DNA of 64,000 nt from Mycobacterium dioxanotrophicus (GTDB taxonomy: Bacteria > Actinomycetota > Actinomycetes > Mycobacteriales > Mycobacteriaceae), in contig NZ_CP020809.1 of assembly GCF_002157835.1 (NCBI RefSeq), positions 186,001 through 250,000 of the forward strand, given 5' to 3'. This document shows positions 1 to 7,460 of the stretch, one piece after another. Under the pieces are notes generated by a model that worked only from the letters and a program-made list of their open reading frames with translations, searched no databases and was not told where the DNA came from. Position 1 is the stretch's first letter. Each line of letters starts with the position of its first letter. Both the position numbers and the translations under genes were made by a program.

Positions 1-66
1 GGTGACGCCGATCAGGGCCAGCTCGGGACCCGACGGCAACCGCTCGCGAATCGAGGTGTGCAACAT
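1..66 (-). CDS. 5' end of a probable DMT/EamA-family transporter (partial)
   Basis: A minus-strand frame opens with ATG at 66-64 and stays open for 22 codons to the window edge. The peptide begins MLHTSIRERLPSGPELALIG, a basic cytoplasmic start leading into a hydrophobic stretch, which resembles the N-terminus of drug/metabolite transporters. It diverges from the XRE-cupin gene, a common pairing for such regulators. The start codon lies inside a perfect inverted repeat (56-75), so the regulator may control this gene. Only the N-terminus is visible, so the family call is an inference. Confidence 0.42.
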   Translation of the reverse strand, partial: MLHTSIRERLPSGPELALIGVT

Positions 67-75
67 TCTGCACAC
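56..75. promoter_or_regulatory. Operator-like inverted repeat, copy 1
   Basis: GTGTGCA-N6-TGCACAC is a perfect 7-bp inverted repeat. It overlaps the start codon of the leftward transporter gene. The core TGTGCA-N6-TGCACA recurs in near-identical form at 96-113. Confidence 0.6.
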
Positions 76-95
76 TGTAGGGCGGAGCGGCGCGA

Positions 96-113
96 TGCGC
101 AAAATAATGCACA
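96..113. promoter_or_regulatory. Operator-like inverted repeat, copy 2
   Basis: TGCGCA-N6-TGCACA differs from copy 1 by one base in the left arm and keeps the same 6-bp spacer. It sits directly upstream of the -10 hexamer of the rightward gene, where a bound protein would contact or block RNA polymerase. Confidence 0.6.
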
Positions 114-118
114 TCGGT

Positions 119-124
119 TACAGT
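119..124 (+). promoter_or_regulatory. -10 hexamer for a leaderless transcript of the XRE-cupin gene
   Basis: TACAGT is followed by seven bases and then ATG at 132. This places transcription start at the start codon, so ATG 132 is preferred over the upstream GTG at 123, which lies inside the -10 element. Confidence 0.5.
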
Positions 125-131
125 GGCAGCG

Positions 132-686
132 ATGAGTGCTGGTGAGCGAACCGATGTCCTGGCGTGCGTCGGGGCGAACGTACGGCGCCTGCGTGCGGCA
201 TCGGGGCTGAGCCAGTCGGAGCTGGCCACCGCCGCGGGGCTCAGCCGGCGGACCATCGTGAATCTGGAGGCCGGCTCAGCAAACGTCAGCCTGTCGTCGC
301 TGGATACGATTGCCGATGCCCTCGGTGCGACGTTCGTCGACCTGGTCCTCGCACCCGCCGCAACCCCGGAGCGCATCGATGCCCTGTTGTGGAGGGGCGA
401 CGCTGACGACAGCCACGCGGTACTGCTCGGCAGCGCGGTGGCACACCGGGAGGGACAGCTCTGGGTCTGGAGCCTTGGCGTGGGTGACCGGTATGACGCC
501 AACCCTAACCCTGCCGGATGGCACGAGATGGTGCTCGTCACCGCCGGGCGGCTGCGGATCGAGCGCGAAAGCGGTGATATGACACTCGAATTGGGTGACC
601 ACGCGGTTTACGGCAGCGCTCAGCAGTATGCTTACGTCAACGCCGGTTCCGAGGTGACCAGGTTCGTCCGCGTCGTCTTGTCGTGA
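132..686 (+). CDS. XRE-family regulator with C-terminal cupin domain
   Basis: The protein has an N-terminal helix-turn-helix (LRAASGLSQSELATAAGLS, then RRTIVNLEAGSANVS) in about the first 70 residues. A short linker leads to a cupin-type beta-barrel near the C-terminus (HEMVLVTAGRLRI and following). XRE-cupin proteins are small-molecule-sensing transcription factors, often controlling a neighbouring transporter or catabolic gene. It diverges from a probable DMT transporter gene across two matching inverted repeats, suggesting autoregulation and control of the transporter. ATG 132 is chosen because it follows a -10 hexamer by seven bases; there is no Shine-Dalgarno sequence. The ligand is unknown. 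Confidence 0.82.
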   Translation: MSAGERTDVLACVGANVRRLRAASGLSQSELATAAGLSRRTIVNLEAGSANVSLSSLDTIADALGATFVDLVLAPAATPERIDALLWRGDADDSHAVLLGSAVAHREGQLWVWSLGVGDRYDANPNPAGWHEMVLVTAGRLRIERESGDMTLELGDHAVYGSAQQYAYVNAGSEVTRFVRVVLS

Positions 687-704
687 CTGCGGCCATGGAC
701 GCTG

Positions 705-2225
705 CTACGCACCGTACAGATGCAGGATTCGCGCGGCCGTGGTGGCGATGTCGCCGCTGAGCTTCACGATCGGCGGGCCGCCCGGTTGATGGATCACGTT
801 TGCCAGGACGATCACATAGGTGTCCGAGCCGGGGTCTATCCATAGCGATACCCCGGTGAAGCCGGTGTGGCCGAAGCTACCGATCGGGAAGAGCATTCCG
901 CGCGGGCGGGACTGCTCGGTGTCGATATCCCAGCCGAAGCCGCGGAGGTTTTGGCCGGCGATCGCCGGATAGTTCGGCGCGAGCAGGGGATCCGTCGTGT
1001 TGGGGTTGTTTTCGACCGCTCGACGGGTCGCTTCGTTGGCAGCCTGCAGTTGCGCAGCGTTGTGCCCAGGTTGCTGCGGCGTCGTCATCGCCTCCAGCGT
1101 GGACCGCTTCAGCGGGAACGGGCTGGGTCGTCCGGCGAGCCGGTCGAGGAGGGCCTGCGCATACCTTCCGACATCGTGCACCGTCGAGAACACCCCGGCG
1201 CTGCCGCTCACGCCACCCATGCGGCGGGCCGTCGGGTCGTGCACGGTGCCGCGCAGCAGCTGATCGAAGTCGGGGTTGAGGCCCGGGGTGTCCCCGTCGT
1301 GGGCGGTGGGTGCGATCCGGGCCAGGAGAGCAGTGCTCCAGGTGCCTTCGGGGCATGCCCCCGGCGGGTCTGCGTTCTTGTCGAAAACGATTGCCGTACC
1401 CCGAATCTGGTGCGGTCCGCACGCCTTGTCCGCGGGAAGGTAGCGGGTGTCGGCCAGGCCCAACGGAGCAAAGACGTTGCGCGGCACGTACGTATCCAAC
1501 GTTTCACCGGTGATCTTCTCGACCAGTGCGCCGAGGATGATGAAGTTGATGTCGGAGTAGTGAAAGAGCGTTCCGGGGTCGAACACCACCCATGCGGCGA
1601 GTGCACGACGAATGCCTTGAGCTTTGTCGGCGTGGTCCAGTCCCCAAGGCCCGTCGAGGCTCAAATCGCCGGCGATGCCCGAGGTGTGCGTCAGCAGCAT
1701 GCGCAGCGTCACCTGCGCGCGTCGTGGGTCATTCCCCGGGTTGAATTCGGGTAGGTACTTCTGCACGGGGTCGTCGATCTGAAGGCGGCCCTGTTCATAG
1801 AGCTGGAGGACGGCGACGGTGGTCGCGAGGCTCTTCGTCAACGATGCCAGGTCGAAGATCGTGTCCTCGGTCATCGCCTCGGCCGGTGCGGGTGCCCCGT
1901 CGAGCCCGGGTTCGTCGGCTAGCTTGCGCGAGCCGAACGCCTGGCGGAAGACGACGTTGCCGGCATGCCCGATCTGAACCACCGCGCCGGGCAGTCGGTG
2001 CGCCGCAATCGAATCGTCGACCAGCCGGGCGACGGGGGTGAAATCTCCCTCGGGAACGACCGGTGGCGGCGTCGTGGTCGTGGTTGTCGTCGTGATCGGA
2101 GGAGCGATTATCGAGGTGCTGGTAGCCGGCGGCGGTGACGCTGATTGCCCACACGACGGCACAGCGCCGAGGGCGAGCAAGACGACTGCAATCGCGTGGA
2201 TCGGTGCGACGCGCGATCTTGACAC
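705..2225 (-). CDS. Beta-lactamase/esterase-like serine hydrolase, probable lipoprotein
   Basis: This is a class C beta-lactamase-fold serine hydrolase. The nucleophile motif is SLTK (FDLASLTKSLATT), the tyrosine motif is YSDIN (FHYSDINF), and an HTG box (FGHTGFTG) lies near the C-terminus. GTG at 2225 is preferred to a longer open frame reaching 2387 because it gives a clean signal peptide (hydrophobic AIAVVLLALGAV) ending in a plausible lipobox Cys in VPSCGQ. A Thr/Pro-rich linker follows, including eight consecutive Thr encoded by a simple-sequence tract near 2070-2095. Such linkers hold a catalytic domain away from the membrane in mycobacterial lipoproteins. The substrate could be a peptidoglycan peptide, an ester or a beta-lactam and cannot be read from sequence. 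It is tail-to-tail with the XRE gene. Confidence 0.8.
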   Translation of the reverse strand: MSRSRVAPIHAIAVVLLALGAVPSCGQSASPPPATSTSIIAPPITTTTTTTTPPPVVPEGDFTPVARLVDDSIAAHRLPGAVVQIGHAGNVVFRQAFGSRKLADEPGLDGAPAPAEAMTEDTIFDLASLTKSLATTVAVLQLYEQGRLQIDDPVQKYLPEFNPGNDPRRAQVTLRMLLTHTSGIAGDLSLDGPWGLDHADKAQGIRRALAAWVVFDPGTLFHYSDINFIILGALVEKITGETLDTYVPRNVFAPLGLADTRYLPADKACGPHQIRGTAIVFDKNADPPGACPEGTWSTALLARIAPTAHDGDTPGLNPDFDQLLRGTVHDPTARRMGGVSGSAGVFSTVHDVGRYAQALLDRLAGRPSPFPLKRSTLEAMTTPQQPGHNAAQLQAANEATRRAVENNPNTTDPLLAPNYPAIAGQNLRGFGWDIDTEQSRPRGMLFPIGSFGHTGFTGVSLWIDPGSDTYVIVLANVIHQPGGPPIVKLSGDIATTAARILHLYGA

Positions 2226-2443
2226 CGGACCAACGGTAGCCGGGCGCGGGTGTCGCGTCACCCGACCGCAGCCCGGCGCGCCCGTACTGTATTCCCGCGA
2301 TCCGGCGGTGAGCGCAATGCGCAAAAGCAGAAGAACAGCCGCTTTCGCGACTAGCGCGCACAAGCGCGACGCCGCGACCACGGGCACCTAACTTCGTGCA
2401 GGCAAGTTCACATTGAACTTTTCCTCATCGAAAGGCCACGCTC

Positions 2444-2761
2444 ATGAATCGTTTACCGCTGATCGGCGCCGTCGCGGCAGGCCTGATGCTCGGGGCCCTC
2501 TCACCCGCTGTGGCCAACGCATCCACCCACGCCATGGGAGCCGGACCGCACGCCCACACCGTTGGGGCCGCCGGGCACATGCGTGCTGCAGCCGGGTCCG
2601 CTCGCGTTCATGCCACCGGGACGACCGGCCACGACCGCGCCGCGAGCGCCGCACCCGGCACCGCGAAGCCCATCCCGATCGGCACACCGATTTCCCTTAC
2701 GGTCATCGGGGCGGCGCTGCAGTTCTTCCCCACGATTCTGGGCGACGGCGTTCAGCCGTGA
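2444..2761 (+). CDS. Small secreted protein of unknown function
   Basis: A 105-residue protein starts with a Sec signal peptide (MNRLPLIGAVAAGLMLGALS, probable cleavage after ANA). The mature part is rich in Ala, Gly and His (several HA, GH and HM pairs) and ends in a hydrophobic segment (ISLTVIGAALQFF). The His-rich character could suit metal binding but no family is recognised. An AAAGG ribosome-binding site lies about ten bases before the ATG. It converges with the TetR gene, with stops only a few bases apart. Confidence 0.55.
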   Translation: MNRLPLIGAVAAGLMLGALSPAVANASTHAMGAGPHAHTVGAAGHMRAAAGSARVHATGTTGHDRAASAAPGTAKPIPIGTPISLTVIGAALQFFPTILGDGVQP

Positions 2762-2766
2762 CGTAG

Positions 2767-3405
2767 CTAATGCCGTGAAATGCGTTGCACGAGAGCATCT
2801 CCCTCGGCCGGGATTGCCAGCGCTCGGTATGCTGCCGTCAACCAGGCTGGACCGTTGCAGAAATCGTGGTCGATCCACCACACCATCAGGCCCAGGGTCG
2901 CAGAGGTATAGAACTCGGCAGCCACGTCGTCAGGTACGTCCGGGTGAGCGGCGCTGGGCTGCAGGTGCTTTCGCAGGAGATCGCTGATCAGTCCGCGTAG
3001 GTAGCGCTGAACCAGAGCACCGCCCTGGTGCCCGCACAGGGCCCGATACACCCGCTGGTTTCGGTGGGCGTGTTCGTAGAGCAATGCGGCGGGCAGCGTG
3101 ACGTCGACGGGCCCGGTGGCGTCGATGCCGGCGAGGTCGTGTTCGAGCTGAGCGCGCATGCCGTCGAAACTCGCCGTCAGCAGCGCTTCCTTGTCCCGGA
3201 AATGACCGTAGAAGGTCGAGCGGCCGACATCGGCTCGGTCGAGGATGTCCTGGATTGTGGTTTTCTCGTAGCCCTTTTCGAGCACAAGTTCCAAGAACGC
3301 GTCGTGCAACAACTTGCGGGTGCGCCTCACGCGCCGATCGCCGATCGCGGCGCCGGAACCCGTTGGTTTCCGTACATTTCGGCGTCCGTGTTCGATACTG
3401 GACAT
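2767..3405 (-). CDS. TetR/AcrR-family transcriptional regulator
   Basis: A 212-residue protein with the TetR N-terminal HTH: RKLLHDAFLELVLEKGYEKT, then TIQDILDRADVGRSTFYGHF and the KEALL stretch. The C-terminal ligand domain is unremarkable. The start ATG has a GGAGG site five bases upstream. It is divergent from a three-gene operon, and a perfect GTACG-N4-CGTAC repeat lies between them just past the rightward promoter. The simplest reading is that this protein represses its own gene and the operon. The ligand is unknown. Confidence 0.88.
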   Translation of the reverse strand: MSSIEHGRRNVRKPTGSGAAIGDRRVRRTRKLLHDAFLELVLEKGYEKTTIQDILDRADVGRSTFYGHFRDKEALLTASFDGMRAQLEHDLAGIDATGPVDVTLPAALLYEHAHRNQRVYRALCGHQGGALVQRYLRGLISDLLRKHLQPSAAHPDVPDDVAAEFYTSATLGLMVWWIDHDFCNGPAWLTAAYRALAIPAEGDALVQRISRH

Positions 3406-3422
3406 CTGGCCTCCACTGGTCG

Positions 3423-3452
3423 TTGACGGAATACCGGCGGCGTCACTTTAAT
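3423..3452 (+). promoter_or_regulatory. Sigma-70-type promoter of the 3508-5610 operon
   Basis: TTGACG (3423-3428) and TTTAAT (3447-3452) are separated by 18 bases. The predicted transcription start falls at the edge of the inverted repeat at 3463-3476. Confidence 0.5.
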
Positions 3453-3462
3453 TGAACACGAT

Positions 3463-3476
3463 GTACGGAAACGTAC
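3463..3476. promoter_or_regulatory. Probable TetR operator
   Basis: GTACG-GAAA-CGTAC is a perfect 5+5 inverted repeat between the TetR gene and its divergent operon, just downstream of the rightward -10. Its position fits a repression site. Confidence 0.55.
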
Positions 3477-3507
3477 CCAGTGTTTGGCCACATCGCCTGG
3501 AGGCGTC

Positions 3508-4257
3508 ATGAGCACACTCCCGATCTACGTCTCGGCGATCGTGCTGGCCGGGTTGATCGGCACCACCGCAACGATCTGCGTGATGCTGTGGCATGGCGCG
3601 CGTGGCACCGGCCATGGTCCTCGCATCTCCGCCGGGGTCGCGCTCATAGCGGGAACATCCTGGGCGACTTGGGTTTTCGCCAGCGCGATCCTCGCGCACG
3701 CCGACGTATATCGGTTCGCATCGAACAAGGCACAGCCGTGGCTTCCCGTCGCGATGTTCACGGCGCTGGCGGCGGTGCTACTCGCCACCCGTGTCCCGGT
3801 GGTGTCGCGCATCCTGGCCGAACAGCAGGCGCTGTGGCGGCTGACGGTACCGCAGTACTTTCGGGTCGAGGGTGTGGTCTTTCTGATGGCGATGGCTCTC
3901 GGCGCACTACCGGCCGGGTTCGCGCTGCCGGCAGGGCTGGGCGATATCGCCACCGGGATCGGCGCGGTCTATGTGGCGCGCAGCATTCGGCGTGGTGTCG
4001 TCGGCCGCCGGGCGGTGTGGTTCAACATTCTGGGGCTGCTGGACCTGGTAGTGGCGACCACGATCGGTGTCGCCGCCGCCCCCGGCGTCGCGCACGTGCT
4101 GTCGCTGCACCCGACCACCGAGCAACTCGCGTTGCTGCCGCTGGTCCTGATCCCTACCACCGTGGTACCGCTCGCCGCGGCACTGCACGTGCTGTCGCTG
4201 CGCAAGATCGCGGTGGCCAGCAAGCCCGCATCCGTCCCGACACCCATTGGAGCATGA
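3508..4257 (+). CDS. Polytopic membrane protein of unknown function
   Basis: A 249-residue hydrophobic protein with about six or seven predicted membrane helices (first: IYVSAIVLAGLIGTTATICV). No family is recognised. ATG 3508 is chosen because GGAGG lies five bases upstream; an in-frame TTG at 3484 has no ribosome-binding site. It is the first gene of an operon with the DUF302-like and methyltransferase genes: its stop is one base from the next ATG. It is controlled by a promoter with a TetR-type operator, so it may belong to a stress or detoxification response. Confidence 0.6.
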   Translation: MSTLPIYVSAIVLAGLIGTTATICVMLWHGARGTGHGPRISAGVALIAGTSWATWVFASAILAHADVYRFASNKAQPWLPVAMFTALAAVLLATRVPVVSRILAEQQALWRLTVPQYFRVEGVVFLMAMALGALPAGFALPAGLGDIATGIGAVYVARSIRRGVVGRRAVWFNILGLLDLVVATTIGVAAAPGVAHVLSLHPTTEQLALLPLVLIPTTVVPLAAALHVLSLRKIAVASKPASVPTPIGA

Positions 4258-4258
4258 C

Positions 4259-4801
4259 ATGCCCGAGACCATTGCCCACCTCGTCAACCGCCTTGTGATC
4301 GATTCGGACGCGCCGTTCGACGACCTCCGGAACCGATTTGAATCACTGGTTCCGGCAATGGATTTCGCAGAGCTGACCGAGCAGATCGAGTCGGGCGACC
4401 TGGCGCAGGTGCAGCGCTACACCGCCGACCACGCGCCGCATTCGTTCGCCACCTTCTGGACGCTCGACCCGACCCCGATGATGAGGCTGGTGGGGCATAC
4501 GACCCGCGCGATCACCTACATGATGGGCAACAACGTCATCGTCGAGACCATGTACCGTCACCATCCCGGTGTCATGCTGTACGCACCGCTGCGCGTCGAG
4601 ATCTATGAAGACACCGAGGGCGCCGTGCATCTCAGCATCGATCAGCCGTCGAGCAAGTTCGACAGTTTCGGCGACGCGCGTATCGCGCAGGTCGGAGCAC
4701 AGCTCGATGACAAACTTGCAGCGCTGCTACGGATGCTCGGCCTGCCGGTTCCCGTTGAACTCGTACACATCGCATTGCCTGACGGAAAGGCCACACCATG
4801 A
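4259..4801 (+). CDS. DUF302-like protein
   Basis: A 180-residue soluble protein. The central part (MYRHHPGVMLYAPLRVEIYE and following) looks like a DUF302 (TT1751-like) fold, where an alpha-beta domain carries a conserved aromatic/proline core. The function of that family is unknown; members often sit beside redox or methyltransferase genes. ATG 4259 has a TTGGAG site seven bases upstream, preferred to TTG 4247. The stop overlaps the next gene's start (ATGA at 4798-4801), implying translational coupling. Confidence 0.6.
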   Translation: MPETIAHLVNRLVIDSDAPFDDLRNRFESLVPAMDFAELTEQIESGDLAQVQRYTADHAPHSFATFWTLDPTPMMRLVGHTTRAITYMMGNNVIVETMYRHHPGVMLYAPLRVEIYEDTEGAVHLSIDQPSSKFDSFGDARIAQVGAQLDDKLAALLRMLGLPVPVELVHIALPDGKATP

Positions 4802-5610
4802 GGACCACCCGGATCGACGACCAGTACGCGACCGGCCTCTCCCGCAGCAACATCGAGGAGGCTCTGACCGGCGCAGGGTTGAACCTCGGAAAGCTCCAAC
4901 CCGCGGACCTGGGGATACTCGAGGACTTCCACACCATGGGCCGCATCGCCACCGGCCAACTGATCGATCTCGCCGGAATCACCGGCCATACCGCCGTACT
5001 CGACGCGGGCAGCGGGGTAGGAGGCACTGCCCGCTACCTCGCAGACCGGTACGGCTGCGCGGTGACCGCGGTCGATCTGACCGAGGAGTACTGCGATACC
5101 GCCCGCTGGCTCAATCATATTGTGGGACTGGAGGACCAAATCACCGTCCGCACGGCGGACGTCACGGCGCTGCCCTTCGCCGACGGCGCGTTTCAGGCCG
5201 TGGTGAGCCAGCACGTCCAGATGAACGTCGCCGACAAGACGGCCTTGTACCGGGAAGCCCGCCGGGTGTTGCAGGACGGGGGAGTCCTGGCGCTGTGGGA
5301 CATCACGCGTGGTGAGGGCGAGGAGCCGGACTTTCCCTTGCCGTGGGCCGATCAACCCGGCGTCAGCTTCTTGGTCACACCCGACGAATTACGAAGTGCG
5401 GTCGCGTACGCCGGGTTCGCCGTCGAGCAGTGGAACGATCTCACCGATCAGGCCGGTGCCTTGATGCAGACGGTGCTCTCGCAGCCGGTCAGGGCGCTCG
5501 GGCTGCACACCTTCGTTCCCGATTTCGCTCGCAAGGCCCACAACCTCACGGCCGCGCTCGCCGACGGACGGCTGCGCGCCATCCAGGGGGTGGCGCGGGC
5601 GATCGGCTAG
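4798..5610 (+). CDS. Class I SAM-dependent methyltransferase
   Basis: A 270-residue protein with the methyltransferase type 11 fold. Motif I is VLDAGSGVGGTARYL, the acidic residue binding the SAM ribose is in AVDLTEE, and post-I/II motifs are ADVTALPFADGAF and LYREARRVLQDGGVLALWDI. It resembles UbiE-like and glycine/sarcosine methyltransferases, but the substrate cannot be assigned. It is the last gene of the TetR-flanked operon and overlaps the DUF302-like gene by four bases. Its TAG abuts the stop of the convergent gene: TAGCTA at 5608-5613 supplies both. Confidence 0.85.
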   Translation: MRTTRIDDQYATGLSRSNIEEALTGAGLNLGKLQPADLGILEDFHTMGRIATGQLIDLAGITGHTAVLDAGSGVGGTARYLADRYGCAVTAVDLTEEYCDTARWLNHIVGLEDQITVRTADVTALPFADGAFQAVVSQHVQMNVADKTALYREARRVLQDGGVLALWDITRGEGEEPDFPLPWADQPGVSFLVTPDELRSAVAYAGFAVEQWNDLTDQAGALMQTVLSQPVRALGLHTFVPDFARKAHNLTAALADGRLRAIQGVARAIG

Positions 5611-6849
5611 CTACCGTGCGGCAGAACCATTTCCGACTGCCAACAGCGCCCGCCCGTTGACGGGAGCGGTTCGCGGTGTCGGGGTCGTGCGCTTGGCCTT
5701 CATGTCGCGGCCGGTCGCGATCGACCACTGGTTGATGATGTCGAGCATGTCGCGGCGGAGTTGGTTCGGCGGACCCGAGGTCGGGTCGGCATAGAGCGCG
5801 CTGACTGCGCTGATCGAGTTGTAGACGCCCTCCTCGATGTGCCGGAACAGCGGTGACATCCGGGGCGCAAGCCGGAAGAAGCTCTCCGACTGCGCGTGCG
5901 GTGCGAGCCCGACGCGCTCACCGATCTTCCGGAGCCGTTCCTCGGGGCTGGCGGCGGTGGCCTTGAGATCGACGACGACGGAGTTGTTCGATTCGAGAGT
6001 CAGGTCGAACCACGAGAGCATGCTGACGATCACGAATTCTTCGCGCGCCAGGTTGCCGAAACGACGTCGGGTGGTCAGCATGTCCTGCATGTCCCGGGCA
6101 TGCGTCGCGATGGCTGCGTCGTCTTTGCTGTTGATGCCACTGGTATTTCGGTAATTCTCCGACGCCGTCCACACCTCGCGAAGGAAATCCTCGAAGGTGC
6201 GGATGAGGCCGGTGTTGGCGGCTTGGGCGCGTACATAGCTGTACGGGGCCCCGTTGTTGGCTCCGTGGTTGAGGTCGACCCCGAACAGCCGGTAGTAGGC
6301 GTTTCGCCGGGTGGCCTCGAGGTCGGGCCGGACCGAACTGGTGATCGCCCCGATGGATCGGGAGGGTAGGTCACGCATGAACAGGGCCTCGGTGGTTCTC
6401 AACCACTGCTGTGTGGCCGGCGACGGTACTTCGAGACGCTCGCCGTGCAGGAACTCGGTGACCACCCGGAAGAAGATCGGGAGCAGACGTGTGTTCTCGA
6501 TGAGATACGCGTAGATGAGGTGGTCCCAGCGCGCTCCCGTGCCGGAATCGGGCGGCGGCGCCGAGGCCCAGGTGGGCAGGGTGCCGTAGATGGTGCCGTT
6601 GACAGCGCTCAACCGCTTATGAAGCCCGGATTCGAAGCCGGGTGCCTGGCCGTAGAGCAGTGCCGGCGGCAACTGGAAGCCCGGCAGTGATTGACTTCCG
6701 TACGCCCATGACTCCTCGAGAAACCGGAGGATCTCCTCCGGGTGCAGGGCGAATACATCGTTGGCCGCTTTGGTGGCCTGCTCAATGACATCGGTTGTGC
6801 CACTGGCACGTTCCAGGTCGGCGAACCAACTGGCCAGTTCGAGCATCAT
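5611..6849 (-). CDS. Unrecognised 412-residue protein, last gene of the four-gene operon
   Basis: A soluble, largely helical protein with no signal peptide, no obvious membrane helix and no known motif. It is rich in aromatic residues in its first half (GTIYGTLPTWAS, WDHLIYAYLIENTRLLPIFF) and ends in a basic, disordered Thr/Pro tail (KAKRTTPTPRTAP). It starts with a tandem ATGATG; AAAGGAG lies seven bases upstream. Its start overlaps the stop of the gene at 6846-7445 by four bases, so the two are translationally coupled. The function is unknown; the context suggests it works with the HExxH protein and the 826-residue protein. Confidence 0.68.
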   Translation of the reverse strand: MMLELASWFADLERASGTTDVIEQATKAANDVFALHPEEILRFLEESWAYGSQSLPGFQLPPALLYGQAPGFESGLHKRLSAVNGTIYGTLPTWASAPPPDSGTGARWDHLIYAYLIENTRLLPIFFRVVTEFLHGERLEVPSPATQQWLRTTEALFMRDLPSRSIGAITSSVRPDLEATRRNAYYRLFGVDLNHGANNGAPYSYVRAQAANTGLIRTFEDFLREVWTASENYRNTSGINSKDDAAIATHARDMQDMLTTRRRFGNLAREEFVIVSMLSWFDLTLESNNSVVVDLKATAASPEERLRKIGERVGLAPHAQSESFFRLAPRMSPLFRHIEEGVYNSISAVSALYADPTSGPPNQLRRDMLDIINQWSIATGRDMKAKRTTPTPRTAPVNGRALLAVGNGSAAR

Positions 6850-7445
6850 CGGACTGCTCCTTTTGCGGTGGGGATGTGCACATCGAACGTGGTGGTGAAG
6901 GATTCGTTAGCCGTCGTGCGAACGGTGACGGGTCCGGTCGTCGCGCCGTCCGGTATCACTGCCTGGTACCACTGGCGGCCGCTGGTCGAGCCGGCGCACC
7001 GGACTGTCAAGGGCGTGGGCACCACATTGAGCACGCCGCCGTCGACACCGGTGCTGAACGCGACATCGTCTGCGGCAGCGGCAGACTGGAGCACGAAGAC
7101 CACCACCGGTTGAGTCTCGCACTCGTAGACGTGCAGCGAGACCAGCCGTCCGGGGCCGATCACATCGTCGTCATCGGGGCCCGCGAGTTGTTGTCGCAGT
7201 GCCGCATACCGGTTGACGATCTGCCGTTCCTCGGCGGTGTAGTCGGTACCCGGCATGACGAAACGGGTACCGAGGGCATTGATCAGCTGATCCAGCAGTG
7301 TCTGATTGCCCTCTTTGAGCTGGTTACCGAATGCTCTGACCACAGTCGTGAGCAGCTCGATGTCGCCGCCGGACTGGTGGCCGTTACCGGCAGAAGGTTG
7401 TCCGCCGCTGGCACCGCGCGCGGACTCCGACGTTGTTGTTGGCAT
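6846..7445 (-). CDS. 199-residue protein with possible Ig-like C-terminus
   Basis: ATG 7445 is preferred to an in-frame TTG at 7454 because AAAGGGA lies nine bases before the ATG. The N-terminal half is low-complexity then helical. The C-terminal half is beta-rich (LVSLHVYECETQPVVVFVLQ, then WYQAVIPDGATTGPVTVRTT), resembling an immunoglobulin/IPT-type domain, though the match is weak. There is no signal peptide. It is the third gene of the minus-strand operon, 15 bases after the HExxH gene and overlapping the next by four bases. It may be an adaptor or structural partner. Confidence 0.6.
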   Translation of the reverse strand: MPTTTSESARGASGGQPSAGNGHQSGGDIELLTTVVRAFGNQLKEGNQTLLDQLINALGTRFVMPGTDYTAEERQIVNRYAALRQQLAGPDDDDVIGPGRLVSLHVYECETQPVVVFVLQSAAAADDVAFSTGVDGGVLNVVPTPLTVRCAGSTSGRQWYQAVIPDGATTGPVTVRTTANESFTTTFDVHIPTAKGAVR

Positions 7446-7460
7446 GGCTCTCAATCCCTT

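Noticed and set aside
867..1754. 295-codon plus-strand open frame opposite the serine hydrolase
   Set aside because: The minus-strand frame has SxxK, Tyr and HTG motifs and a signal peptide; this one has none.
2065..2110. Simple-sequence GTC/GTG tract
   Set aside because: It looks like a microsatellite but encodes the Thr-rich linker of the lipoprotein, a common feature; no separate function is claimed.
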